DNA of 64,000 nucleotides from PKWO01 sp036384915 (GCA_036384915.1 DASVLJ010000050.1:49368-113367); one strand, 5' to 3'; positions 33,663 to 42,928 are shown, counted from the first letter of the stretch. The notes: a model not told the origin generated them from the letters alone. Numbers and translations: made by a program.

Positions 33663-36151
33663 TCGAAGCGGTACATCACCGACAACTCGATGGCGCGGCC
33701 GAACAGGGGCCGGGCTATCGTGGCGTAGGGAATGCTGCCGGGTGTGCTGACCACACGGCCGGCCGAGCCTTCAGTCAAGCCTAGTTCGTTGGTCAGGTTG
33801 GTGCCGGACAGGCGGAACTCGAGCTTTTGCCCGACTTCGAGCAGGGCGCCGGCGTCGAGCGTGCGATAGCTCGGCAGGTATTCGGCGTTTTGCTGGTCGT
33901 CGTAGCGCGCATTGATGAAGGAGTAGGTGCTGTAGAGCTTGAGCGAGTTGTCGCCCATGGGGATGAAATAGCTTGGGGTCAGTCGCCACTGGCTGGCCGG
34001 CTGGCGCTGCACCATCATGCCGTTGATGCCGGAATTGCCGGGAATGGCATCGTTGTAGTCCTGGTAGCGCGCATGCTGCATGTCGCCGGACAACGCAATT
34101 TGCAGGTTCTGAATCGGCCGTATTGCGAATTCATATTCCAGGCCGTAAGTCTTCGATCCGCCGACGGTATTGATCGGCAAACCAGCAAAGGTACTCTCGC
34201 CCTGGAACTGGTTGGTGAACTTGTTGGCAAAGAAATCAATGAAGGCGGTATAGAACGAGCTGACGTTCTTGAAGCCGAGTTCGAATTGCTTGATCTTGGT
34301 CACCGGCGGCGGGTCGCTCACGATGGAACCGCGTACCTGATCGAAGAACGGAAACTGGCCGCCTTCATTGAAGCGCGCAAACACGCTGGTGTCCTTCGCC
34401 AGCTTGTAGATGCCGCCGGCTGTGAAGGAAGTCAGGTTCCAGTCGTCGTTATAGGAAATGACCGGGCCGTTCGGCTGCGAGACGCCATAGTTATAGGCCG
34501 CCAACGGGTTGCCGCCGACGAAGGCTGCCGTGCTCGGGCTTTGGAAAGCCAGGCTCATATTCTGGTGTTCGTAACGCAGGCCGGCGTCGAGATGCAAGGC
34601 ATCGTTCACTTTCCAGTCGTCGCTGACGTAGAGCGCGCGGTTGCTGGTATTGCCGTTTTCCGCGATGCAGAAGGTGCAGCCGTTGGCGAAGCCGTGGGAG
34701 CTGGTCGAGAGCACGCCGTTGTCGAGGGTGACCTGGATCGGCCGGCCCGAGAGGTCGGTCAAGAGGTTGTTGCCCAGCTTCCAGACGTCGTCGGAAGAAT
34801 ATTCCGAGGCGTACAGGCCGAAAGTCATGCTGTGGTCCTTGACCAATTCCTTGGTGAAGCGCAATTCGTCGGTGAAGTTCTTGAGCTTCTTGTCCACGTC
34901 CCACAAGCCGTACTGGATGGTTTGGGTTCCGTCCGCCACCGCGCCGCCGCCATCGGCATACATACCGGTGCCGGTAGAGGCCGCGCGCCCTGCCGCCGTA
35001 GTCAGCGCCGCGTTGCCGTTGGCAGCCGTGACGAAGGCATTGATCTGAGCCGACATGGTCAGGGGCGTAGGGCCGGAGAACATGGCAATGGTCGGCTGGT
35101 CACCCTTGAAATAATTCATCTTGTTGTTGACGTCCCAGCCATCGACCTTCTGGTTGAAGTCGAAGCCGAACACGCCATTGCTCGCGCCGCGGCCTTTGGC
35201 CAAGTCGTCGCGCGTGCCGTCGGGCAGCGTGAACTCGCGGCTTTCATTGTTCATTGGCGTCCAGGTCCGCGGATCGACGCCCGGGTAAGCCGAGAGCGAG
35301 CCGTTGGGTTGCAGGATGACGGGCACGCCGGTGTAGAAAGCGTTCTTGTCGTCGGTGCCGCGCACGTAGAACAGCATCTCGCCGTCGGTGATGGTGTGGC
35401 GCAAGGTGGCCGTGATCGAGCCGCCATCGTCGGCCGGGAAGCCCGGGTCGCGCACGCCGTTGTCGGTGCGATAGAACCCGCCGATCGAGCCATACCAGCC
35501 GTCTGCCAGCTTGCCGCCGTAGAATACGTCGTAGCGCATCAAATCGCCGGTGCCGACCGTGGCGCGGATTGTGCCTTCAGGCGTGTCGTCGCCGGTCTTC
35601 AAGATGAAGTTCATCGTGGCGCCGGGCTGCCCGTTGGAATAGATCACGCTCGGGCCGCCGCGCAGGATTTCCACGCGCTGCACGGTGTCGTCGATGCGGA
35701 ACGTGGAGTCATTGGCAAGGAAGGACAGCGTCGGAGCCGGGAACAAGGGTGAACCATCCAGTTGCAAGGTCACGTAAGGCGCATCGCCGCCCGACGGAAA
35801 ACCGCGGATCTGGATATTCGCGCCGGTCTGCCCGCCGGTCGATTCGACGTACACCCCGGGCGAGATCTTCATCATGTCGGCCGTGGAGAGCGGCACGGCT
35901 TCCTTCATCTGTTCTTCGGTGGCCGTGGTGATGGAAAAGCCGGAATCGATCTTGCGCTTGGCGCCGCCGTTGGCGACACCGGTCACGACGATTTGCTGGG
36001 TTTCCGCCTTGACGGCGGCATCTTGCGAACCCGCCTGCGCGGGGGCATTGGTATTGCCGGTATCGCTGGTTTGCTGGGCGTTCGCCTGATTCATCAGCGC
36101 CAGGACGGCAAGACTGATGGACGAAAGCAGTAGCTTGTTCGACTGTTTCAT
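33659..36151 (-). CDS. TonB-dependent receptor of the alpha-glucoside operon
   Basis: The 830-residue outer-membrane receptor has a signal peptide (MKQSNKLLLSSISLAVLAL ... ANAQQ), a TonB-box-like QQIVVTGV, a plug with MMKISPGVYVESTGGQTGANIQIRG-type motif and RVEILRGGPSVIYSNGQPGATMNF. The plug is closer to siderophore-type receptors than the other two receptors in this window. It ends VMYRFE, with Glu as the last residue. It is the first gene of an operon continuing through glk, GH65, pgmB and the MFS gene, so an alpha-glucoside is the likely ligand. AAGGAAGAG precedes the ATG. Confidence 0.92.
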   Translation of the reverse strand: MKQSNKLLLSSISLAVLALMNQANAQQTSDTGNTNAPAQAGSQDAAVKAETQQIVVTGVANGGAKRKIDSGFSITTATEEQMKEAVPLSTADMMKISPGVYVESTGGQTGANIQIRGFPSGGDAPYVTLQLDGSPLFPAPTLSFLANDSTFRIDDTVQRVEILRGGPSVIYSNGQPGATMNFILKTGDDTPEGTIRATVGTGDLMRYDVFYGGKLADGWYGSIGGFYRTDNGVRDPGFPADDGGSITATLRHTITDGEMLFYVRGTDDKNAFYTGVPVILQPNGSLSAYPGVDPRTWTPMNNESREFTLPDGTRDDLAKGRGASNGVFGFDFNQKVDGWDVNNKMNYFKGDQPTIAMFSGPTPLTMSAQINAFVTAANGNAALTTAAGRAASTGTGMYADGGGAVADGTQTIQYGLWDVDKKLKNFTDELRFTKELVKDHSMTFGLYASEYSSDDVWKLGNNLLTDLSGRPIQVTLDNGVLSTSSHGFANGCTFCIAENGNTSNRALYVSDDWKVNDALHLDAGLRYEHQNMSLAFQSPSTAAFVGGNPLAAYNYGVSQPNGPVISYNDDWNLTSFTAGGIYKLAKDTSVFARFNEGGQFPFFDQVRGSIVSDPPPVTKIKQFELGFKNVSSFYTAFIDFFANKFTNQFQGESTFAGLPINTVGGSKTYGLEYEFAIRPIQNLQIALSGDMQHARYQDYNDAIPGNSGINGMMVQRQPASQWRLTPSYFIPMGDNSLKLYSTYSFINARYDDQQNAEYLPSYRTLDAGALLEVGQKLEFRLSGTNLTNELGLTEGSAGRVVSTPGSIPYATIARPLFGRAIELSVMYRFE

Positions 36152-36736
36152 GTGTCTCTTCCTTATGATTATGGACGGTTCTGCCCCAGGGACCGTGAAC
36201 GCTCTTGGTACTCTGCGTTCCTCCTCCCCCTCTTCCCTTAGCCGGAGAGCTTAAGCCCTCCTGGACTTGCCCGTTGCTGCGCCCGTTGAACATCGATGGA
36301 TGCTCCGAGCAAACTCCTTGAACGCGCGGAATGTGGTGACAGGGGTCATTGAAACAAGAAATGCTATCGATGTCAATTTATTTGTTATCGATATCATTCG
36401 AAGGCAAAAAAAACACACTTTCAGGGGTTTCAATATATTTTTTGATAACAAATCATTAAGAAAAGAAAATACCACTCTGCCCGCCCCGTGGCGGCAAGCC
36501 AGCGGATTAGCGCCCTCGCGGAACCAAATACTGCACGCGGCAAGACCACTTCCCATATCCTGCCGCCTTGTCGCTCCGGCGTCCGGAAAGAGCCGGACCC
36601 GACCCGGCTCGAAGCCCCGCAATCCATCCTGAGGGCGCCATCTGCAGTATCATTTTGCGTCCTCCCGCGCCATCCTCGAGCCTTTCCTCGAAGGTTATTG
36701 GCTATCATGGGAGCAGTTTCCTAATCCGCCAAGCGC
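36152..36736. promoter_or_regulatory. Divergent control region between the receptor operon and lacI
   Basis: This 585-base gap is AT-rich in its middle (36340-36480), unlike its flanks. It contains two LacI-type operators (listed separately), an A-run, and a GATAACAAA segment at 36439-36447 inverted relative to TTTGTTATC at 36381-36389. No further gene was found in it. Confidence 0.6.
36362..36396. promoter_or_regulatory. Two tandem LacI-type operators
   Basis: TGCTATCGATGTCA (36362-36375) and TGTTATCGATATCA (36383-36396) share the pattern TG-TATCGAT-CA with a central CG, as in LacI-family operators, and are exactly 21 bases apart, about two helical turns. They lie about 210 bases before the receptor operon and 340 bases before the lacI gene at 36737. 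Confidence 0.6.
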
Positions 36737-37750
36737 ATGCCAGCCAAGAAAAACAATACTATCGAGAAAAGCGAATCGGGCATGACCATGGAAGACCTCG
36801 CGGCGATCGCCGGCGTCTCGGCCATCACGGTCTCGCGCGCGCTGCGCAACAGCCCCCTGGTGACGGAAAAAACGCGTGCCAAGATCCGTGAAGTCGCGGA
36901 ACAGCATGGCTACCGCCTGAACATCAGCGCGCGCAACCTGCGCCTGCGCCGCAGCTACTCGGTGGCGGTGGTGGTGGAGATGACGCCGGCCAAGAACCGT
37001 CCCATGTCGGACGCCTATCCGCTCGACCTCCTGGGCGGCATCACGCAGGAATTGACCACGGCCGGCTATAGCGTACTGCTGACCTCCAAACAGTTGATCG
37101 ATACCGCACCGGTGCAGGCGGCCGACGGCATGATCCTGCTGGGCCAGGGGCCGCACGGCGAAGCGGTGCAAGCCTTGCAGCGCACCGGCTTGCCCCTGGT
37201 GGTGTGGGGCGCGCCCGATGCGCTACACCCCTGCATCCTGGTCGGCAGCGACAACCGGGCCGGCGGGGCCAGCGTGGCGCAGCATTTCATTGCGCAGGGA
37301 CGCAAGAACCTGGTCTTTCTCGGCGACACCGACCACGCCGAAGTGCATGAGCGTTTTTCCGGCTTCACCGAAGCGCTCGGCGAACTCGGCAAAACCGTGC
37401 GCCACCTGACGCCGCAAGCCTTCACCTTTGAAGCCGGCTACGACTGCGTGGCGAACCTGATGCGCGAACACGGCAAGAGCGTGGACGGCATCTTCGCCGC
37501 CAGCGACTTGCTGGCCATGGGGGCGATCCGTGCGCTCGATGGCGAGGCGGTCGCCGTGCCGCAACAAGTGTCGGTGGTGGGCTACGACGATACGCCGGCC
37601 GCCGCTACCTTCGTGCCGCCCCTGACCACGGTGCACCAATACCTGCGCGACGGCGGCGTGATCCTGGCGCGCAAGATACTGGGCTTGATCGAGGGTGAAA
37701 CCGTCGAGTCCGAGACCCTCGGCACCACCCTCGTAGTCCGGCAGACTTAG
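36737..37750 (+). CDS. LacI-family repressor of the alpha-glucoside locus
   Basis: The 337-residue protein has a LacI DNA-binding head slightly displaced from the N-terminus: TMEDLAAIAGVSAITVSRALRNSPLVTEKTRAKI, then the hinge NISARNLRLRRSYSVAVVVE and a periplasmic-binding-like sensor domain with ILVGSDNRAGG and VSVVGYDDTPAAA. It is divergent from the TonB receptor-glk-GH65-pgmB-MFS operon, so it is its likely regulator. Its stop codon overlaps that of the convergent membrane-protein gene (shared TTAG at 37747-37750), leaving no room for a terminator. Confidence 0.9.
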   Translation: MPAKKNNTIEKSESGMTMEDLAAIAGVSAITVSRALRNSPLVTEKTRAKIREVAEQHGYRLNISARNLRLRRSYSVAVVVEMTPAKNRPMSDAYPLDLLGGITQELTTAGYSVLLTSKQLIDTAPVQAADGMILLGQGPHGEAVQALQRTGLPLVVWGAPDALHPCILVGSDNRAGGASVAQHFIAQGRKNLVFLGDTDHAEVHERFSGFTEALGELGKTVRHLTPQAFTFEAGYDCVANLMREHGKSVDGIFAASDLLAMGAIRALDGEAVAVPQQVSVVGYDDTPAAATFVPPLTTVHQYLRDGGVILARKILGLIEGETVESETLGTTLVVRQT

Positions 37751-38637
37751 CCGCCGGTCTCCGCCTGCGCCTTGGCGATCTCGGTCAGGGCGAACAGGCG
37801 CGCTCCGCGCATCCATGCCAGCGCCGCCGCAGCCAACTGCGTCAGCACCAGGCCGATGAAGAAGCCGGTCAGACTCACGTGCGGCACATTGATGCGCAGC
37901 CAGCCGAACGCGGCAAACACGATCACGCCGACCACGGTCAAACCAATGTAGGAACCGAGCGTCGCCCGCGGACGCTTGACGATGGACTTGCAGCCGCGCC
38001 ACCAGGCTTTCCATGCCGAGCGCTTGCGCGTCGAGATCGCAAATTGCGCGCGGCCCGCATCGACGCTGGCCAGCGCCAAGACCATCAGCAAGGCAAGCAC
38101 GGCATTGGCCAGCAGGCTCACATGCTCGGCGGAAGATTGCAGGATCGCGTGCTGGGCATACTTGTCGGCGGCATCCGATACGGCCGACCCGATCTTCACG
38201 GCAGCGGCAAGCGGCAGCAGCGACACGATCATCATGCGCAGCATGCGCCAATATTCGGCTAGGCCGCCATGGATCAAGGCGGCGAAACCAAGCACCTGGG
38301 CCGAGCGTGCGGCGGTAACGACCATGCCGTTCAGGAAGGGCAAGGCCAGCAGGCCGAACGATGCGGCCAGCAGGCCGATGGGCTTCAAGCCGCCGCCGTA
38401 AGTCGCCGAGAGCATCAAGTCGCTGGCGGCATTCAAGCGCATATGCCGGGCGATGTCGGCCGCTTGCAAGCTGTGGTCGAGCTGGTCGGCGAAAATCCGC
38501 CATAACGGCACGGTCAGCATGGCGGTGGGAACCAGCAGCACGACAATCCACAACAGCAGCAGGCGCCATTGCAGGGCGCGCCGGCCCGCGGCGGCCATGC
38601 CCGATGAAAGCTTCGAGTTGGAAGTCATGGTAGTCAT
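37747..38637 (-). CDS. Polytopic inner-membrane protein of unknown function
   Basis: The 296-residue protein has about six hydrophobic helices, starting with LLLLWIVVLLVPTAMLTVPLW and ending with IGLVLTQLAAAALAWM. Between helices is a basic segment RKRSAWKAWWRGCKSIVKRPRA. No known domain was recognised. Its ATG overlaps the stop of the M1 peptidase gene by four bases, so the two proteins are made together and may act together at the membrane. Confidence 0.75.
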   Translation of the reverse strand: MTTMTSNSKLSSGMAAAGRRALQWRLLLLWIVVLLVPTAMLTVPLWRIFADQLDHSLQAADIARHMRLNAASDLMLSATYGGGLKPIGLLAASFGLLALPFLNGMVVTAARSAQVLGFAALIHGGLAEYWRMLRMMIVSLLPLAAAVKIGSAVSDAADKYAQHAILQSSAEHVSLLANAVLALLMVLALASVDAGRAQFAISTRKRSAWKAWWRGCKSIVKRPRATLGSYIGLTVVGVIVFAAFGWLRINVPHVSLTGFFIGLVLTQLAAAALAWMRGARLFALTEIAKAQAETGG

Positions 38638-40892
38638 AGCGTGGCAATCGCGGAAAAGGTCAGTTGGATGAGGGACTCGATCTCAGACGTCCAGCGGCGC
38701 GACGCGCTGCGGTCGGCCTCGATGGTGCGGCTGTCGTCGAGCTTGTTCATGTCGAGATAGTGCAGGCCGTTCGGATCGAGCTGGGCCGACACGGCCTTGA
38801 CCGGCTTGACCCAGATGTAGCGCGCCCAGCGCTTGTCGTCGTTCCAGGTCACGGTTTCGCTGCTGCCGTCGGCGAACTTGACCACCAATGTCTGCGGCAC
38901 GGCCAGGCCATCGCGCCGCAATACCACCGTGGTGCGGAACGGGAACGGGCCTGTGCCTTCCTTGGCGTTGGGGTTCTTTTCTTCCCAGGCCTTGCGCTGA
39001 TCTTCCTCCGCCTTCTCGGCCTGCTCCTGCGTCACTTCGGTCCATTTGCCGCCCACCAGCTTGGTGCCGGGCAGAGGCAGTTCTTCTTCGCTGGTGAAGT
39101 CCTTGATCTTGTCGTCCACCTTTTGCACGGTGTAGACCTGTTGCGCGAAAGCCTTGGCCACCACGTCAGGCTTGCCCGACACTTCGGCCAGCACGGCTTG
39201 CAGGTCGGCGATGTCCGGATGGCGGAACTTCCAGGTTGCGTAATATTGCTTGAAGGCGCGCTCCATGGTCGGGCGGCCGATGGCCTCCTCCAGGTCGTGC
39301 ATCGTGGTTGCGGTGCGGGAGTAGACCGAACCGTAGCTGGAAGTCGAATAGCGGTTCCACGAGTTTTCTCCCGTCTCATCGGCCGGCGCTTGGTTTTGCG
39401 CGCCGGTGCGCTCGATTTCGAAGGGCTCGGCCGTGAAGTCGAAGCCGAGCTTGTTGTAAGGCCTGGGGATCAAGTGGATCTTGTAGTCTTCCGAGCGCAG
39501 CATGTGGTGATCCCAATAGTCGTTCAAGCCTTCGTCGAGCATGGGCTCTTCGAATTCGTTGGAGGCCAGGATGCCGTAGAAATAGCCGTGGCCGAATTCG
39601 TGGATATTGACGAAGTCGGCCATGAATTGATCGAGGCTGCTCGAATCGATCTTGTCGAATCCCTCAGCCGTGAAGAAGGTCGGGTATTCCATACCGCCGG
39701 CCTCCCCGGCGTTATAGGGCGGGATGACGACAGTCACGGTTTTGTACGGATAGGGCCCGAGCGTTTTGGAAAAATAAGCCAGCGCATCTTGGGTGGCTTT
39801 CAGCGAAGGCGCGGCGCCCGCTTCATATTCGGGCGGGTAGAGCACCTTGATCTTGACGGTCGGGCTGCCTTCGCCGGTGTAGGTGCCTTCGAGCGGCTTG
39901 GCGGTGCGATTGTCGGCCGTCCAGGCGAAATCATGCACGTCGCCTTGCACATAGTGATAGGTGACCTTGCCGCCCGACTCGACGGGGGCCCCCTGTTCTT
40001 CACCGGTCGCGCCGACGGTATAACCCTTGGGCACGGTCATCTTCACGTCGAAATTGCCGAAATCGGCATAGAACTCGGAGAAGGCATGATATTCATGCGC
40101 ATTCCAGCGCACTTCGGTCGCGCCGCGCTCGCCGGGCAGTTCTAGCACGGCGATCTTGGGGTACCACTGACCGATCAAGTGGAAAGTGCCGAAATAGCCG
40201 GAGCGCGCCACGACGCGCGGCAATTGGTCATGGAAGGCGATATCGAGATCGGTCGAGGCACCGGGCGCCACCGGCTTGGGCAAGTCGAAACGTACCACAG
40301 TGTGATCCGTCTCCGGCCCGCCATCGGGATGGACATAGGTCCACTTCACGTCGGCACCGCCCTGGGCCGCCTTGCCCAGTTCGATATGGCCCCATTCGCC
40401 GTCCCTGTTTTGCACATCGCTGCGGAATTCGAACTTGTCGTAGCGGTGTTCCCGGGACATGGTGCTGCCCGGGCCCTCGAAGGCATTCAGGTACATGTGC
40501 AGGTAGACCGAGCGCACTTCCTTGTCGCTGCGGTTGCGCCACGTCAGTCTTTCCTGCCCCTCGACGGTATGTTTTTCCGGGTCCAGCGTGGCGGCGATGT
40601 CGTAGTTGACGACGCGGTCCGACAGCGTGGGCTCCTTGCCGGTGCGCGGGCCGCCCCAGGCGTTTGGCGCAGAAGGCACGGCAACGGCGCGCGCCATACG
40701 GCCGACGACGGGGATGCCGTCCAGACTGGGCGGCGTCTTTTCCGTGGATGCGTCGGGCGCCGTTGCGTCGGACGCCGCTGTGTTAGGCGCGGAAGCCGGC
40801 GCGGGCCCCTCCCCGGCCGCGTGCAGGGCAAAGCCGGCCGCCAATAGCGACGCCATGCCCAACCCCTTCAGACCTGCTGAAATCAATGACAT
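38634..40892 (-). CDS. Exported M1-family zinc metallopeptidase
   Basis: The 752-residue protein has an N-terminal signal segment and an Ala/Pro/Thr-rich linker, then an M1 aminopeptidase-like body. Zinc ligands are complete: His431-Glu-Phe-Gly-His435 and Glu454 at the canonical spacing (HEFGH-x18-E), with a GGMEY version of the GAMEN substrate loop at 399-403. It should cleave peptides in the periplasm or outside. The C-terminal part contains a Lys/Glu-rich stretch (TQEQAEKAEEDQRKAWEEK). GGAGTAAGAG precedes the ATG. It is coupled to the following membrane-protein gene. Confidence 0.87.
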   Translation of the reverse strand: MSLISAGLKGLGMASLLAAGFALHAAGEGPAPASAPNTAASDATAPDASTEKTPPSLDGIPVVGRMARAVAVPSAPNAWGGPRTGKEPTLSDRVVNYDIAATLDPEKHTVEGQERLTWRNRSDKEVRSVYLHMYLNAFEGPGSTMSREHRYDKFEFRSDVQNRDGEWGHIELGKAAQGGADVKWTYVHPDGGPETDHTVVRFDLPKPVAPGASTDLDIAFHDQLPRVVARSGYFGTFHLIGQWYPKIAVLELPGERGATEVRWNAHEYHAFSEFYADFGNFDVKMTVPKGYTVGATGEEQGAPVESGGKVTYHYVQGDVHDFAWTADNRTAKPLEGTYTGEGSPTVKIKVLYPPEYEAGAAPSLKATQDALAYFSKTLGPYPYKTVTVVIPPYNAGEAGGMEYPTFFTAEGFDKIDSSSLDQFMADFVNIHEFGHGYFYGILASNEFEEPMLDEGLNDYWDHHMLRSEDYKIHLIPRPYNKLGFDFTAEPFEIERTGAQNQAPADETGENSWNRYSTSSYGSVYSRTATTMHDLEEAIGRPTMERAFKQYYATWKFRHPDIADLQAVLAEVSGKPDVVAKAFAQQVYTVQKVDDKIKDFTSEEELPLPGTKLVGGKWTEVTQEQAEKAEEDQRKAWEEKNPNAKEGTGPFPFRTTVVLRRDGLAVPQTLVVKFADGSSETVTWNDDKRWARYIWVKPVKAVSAQLDPNGLHYLDMNKLDDSRTIEADRSASRRWTSEIESLIQLTFSAIATL

Positions 40893-41083
40893 TGTCTCTT
40901 ACTCCGATGTGATTATTTTCCGGCGCTCCGATGGCCGAGACCGCCGATATCTTACTCCGGCGACCGTGTTGATCGCTGCACGGGACTTTACGCGAGCAAG
41001 GCGGATGGACCCAAGGCCGTTGCGACGAACTGCGCTTTTCCGGTCATGAATTGCCGTATCGGCAGCCGGCTGGTATATTTTCC

Positions 41084-42625
41084 TCAGGCAAATTCCGCCT
41101 GGTTCGCATTCTGCCTCAACATGGCGGACAGATATTGCGCATGGGAGGGCATGGCCTCGACGCAGGCGCGCACTACGCGCCGCATATCGTCCAGCACCTC
41201 GGCGGTCTCCGCGGCACCGCGCTGCCCCGCCAGCGGGTGGCAGCGTTCCGGCCGTACGCCCTGGCCCATCAGTACCTGCAGCCAATTCTCCTCGGAAAAC
41301 AACTCATTGTTTTCGCGTATCAGGCGGCCATGGCTCTTGAACAGCGCGATCCGCTCGCGCAAGGAATCGGGCACGCTCATTTCGCGGCAATAATCCCAGA
41401 ACGGCGAATCGGTGCGCCCAGTCTGCTTGTAATGCAGGATCAGGAAATCGCGAATACGTTCATACTCGAAGTCGGCCTGCCGGTTGTAGGTGTCGATGTC
41501 GGCCCGGGCGAAAGCCTTATCGGGAAAATATTCGACCAGGCGCGCAATGGCGCTTTGCACCATGTGGATGCTGGTCGACTCGAGCGGTTCGAGAAAGCCT
41601 CCCGACAGGCCAATGGCCACGCAATTTTTCAGCCACATCTTCTTGCGCTTGCCGCTGCAGAACTTGATCAGGCGCGCCTCGGCCAAGGCTTCGCCGTCGA
41701 CGTGCGCGCGCAATACCGCCTCGGCTTCGTCTTCGCTGATGAAGCGGCTGGAAAACACATGGCCGTTACCCACCCGATGCTGCAGGGGAATGCGCCATTG
41801 CCAGCCCGCCTTGTGCGCGCTCGCTCGCGTAAACGGGGTCAAGGGCCCGGCCGACGCCGTGGGCATAGCCAGTGCGCGGTCGCACGGCAGCCACTGGCTC
41901 CAATCCTCGAACCCGGCGTGCAACACCTTCTCGATCAGAAGGCCGGCAAGGCCGGAACAGTCGATGAACAGATCGCCGGCCACGCGTTGCCCGCCTTCGA
42001 GCAGCACCGATTCGATGAAGCCGTCCCCGCCGCGCAGGGCGGTATCGACGATGCGGCCTTCGATGCGCGTGACGCCGTTCGCCTCGGCGATGCCGCGCAG
42101 GAAAGCGGCATAGAGCCCGGCGTCGAAATGGAAGGCATGGCGAATGTCGGACAACGGCGAATTCGGCACGTCGGTACGCGCACGCGCGAACTTCCCGGCG
42201 CGCATTGCCATATTGTTGATCGAGTATTCGGCAATGTCGCCGCAGTCTTGGCCCGCCTGGCGCATCCCGAGCCAATGCTGGTGGAAGCGGGTGAAAGGCT
42301 GGTCGCGTCCGACGCGGGAAAAACCGTGGTAATAGCACTCCCCGAGCGCACCCCAATTGCGGAATTCGATGCCGAGCTTGAAGGTGGCCTTGGTGCGGCG
42401 CATGAATTCGTCTTCGCGGCAGTCGAGTAGGCTGTTGAAGATATGCAGGGACGGGATGGTGGCTTCTCCCACGCCTATGGTGCCGATCTGGTCCGACTCG
42501 ATCAGCACGACTTCCGGTTTGCGGCGCAGCATGCGCACCAGCGCGGTCGCCGTCATCCAGCCTGCGGTGCCGCCGCCGACGATGACGATGCGGCCGATTT
42601 CTTCTGCGCTTCTTGTCGAATCCAT
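41084..42625 (-). CDS. Tryptophan-halogenase-family FAD-dependent enzyme
   Basis: The 513-residue flavoprotein matches flavin-dependent halogenases: IVIVGGGTAGWMTA for FAD, GVGEATIPSL, a Lys83 in ATFKLGIEF aligning with the catalytic Lys of PrnA/RebH, the WxWxIP motif in AGWQWRIPLQ, and EPLESTSIH near the catalytic Glu. Such genes are repeatedly found next to TonB-dependent receptors in carbohydrate loci of Proteobacteria, where their substrate is unknown. Here a TGGAAACGCTTCCA operator lies 62 bases upstream and a receptor gene is divergent. A halogenation role in glycan use is unproven; no flavin reductase partner or secondary-metabolite genes are nearby. Confidence 0.9.
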   Translation of the reverse strand: MDSTRSAEEIGRIVIVGGGTAGWMTATALVRMLRRKPEVVLIESDQIGTIGVGEATIPSLHIFNSLLDCREDEFMRRTKATFKLGIEFRNWGALGECYYHGFSRVGRDQPFTRFHQHWLGMRQAGQDCGDIAEYSINNMAMRAGKFARARTDVPNSPLSDIRHAFHFDAGLYAAFLRGIAEANGVTRIEGRIVDTALRGGDGFIESVLLEGGQRVAGDLFIDCSGLAGLLIEKVLHAGFEDWSQWLPCDRALAMPTASAGPLTPFTRASAHKAGWQWRIPLQHRVGNGHVFSSRFISEDEAEAVLRAHVDGEALAEARLIKFCSGKRKKMWLKNCVAIGLSGGFLEPLESTSIHMVQSAIARLVEYFPDKAFARADIDTYNRQADFEYERIRDFLILHYKQTGRTDSPFWDYCREMSVPDSLRERIALFKSHGRLIRENNELFSEENWLQVLMGQGVRPERCHPLAGQRGAAETAEVLDDMRRVVRACVEAMPSHAQYLSAMLRQNANQAEFA

Positions 42626-42687
42626 TTTGTGCCCCCGAATTTCCGCCGCTGCGATCGCCTCGCATAGTATCATTACCATGTCGCCTC

Positions 42688-42701
42688 TGGAAACGCTTCC
42701 A
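42688..42701. promoter_or_regulatory. LacI-type operator, halogenase side
   Basis: TGGAAACGCTTCCA matches the palindrome found at 42799, 42865, 54076 and 54278. It lies 62 bases before the halogenase start codon. Confidence 0.75.
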
Positions 42702-42798
42702 TCCCTCCACCCCGCCGGAGCGTACGGCCGCATCAGGCCTGCTTTCAAGACCTGACTGATTGCCTAACTGCAACATTTCGCCGCAATTCGCAACAATA

Positions 42799-42812
42799 TG
42801 GAATCGATTCCA
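42799..42812. promoter_or_regulatory. LacI-type operator, middle of divergent region
   Basis: TGGAATCGATTCCA is a perfect 14-base palindrome of the same family, midway between the halogenase and receptor genes and 66 bases from the next site. Confidence 0.75.
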
Positions 42813-42856
42813 AAAAAAGCTTTGCGCTGCACCCAAGGAGTGGTACATTCACAAAA

Positions 42857-42886
42857 ACATTGAATGGAAACGATTCCATTCAATGT
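42857..42886. promoter_or_regulatory. LacI-type operator within an extended inverted repeat, receptor side
   Basis: The operator TGGAAACGATTCCA (42865-42878) is embedded in a longer inverted repeat with 13-base arms ACATTGAATGGAA and TTCCATTCAATGT around ACGA. It ends 42 bases before the receptor ATG. Besides repressor binding, the transcript could fold into a strong hairpin if transcription starts upstream. Confidence 0.78.
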
Positions 42887-42928
42887 TTTAAATAAAACAG
42901 ATATGCCGATAACTTGGAGACGACGTTA

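Noticed and set aside
41084..42625. Halogenase gene as the sign of a natural-product cluster
   Set aside because: No synthetase, flavin reductase or tailoring genes are nearby; the context is sugar uptake and the gene has a sugar-locus operator.
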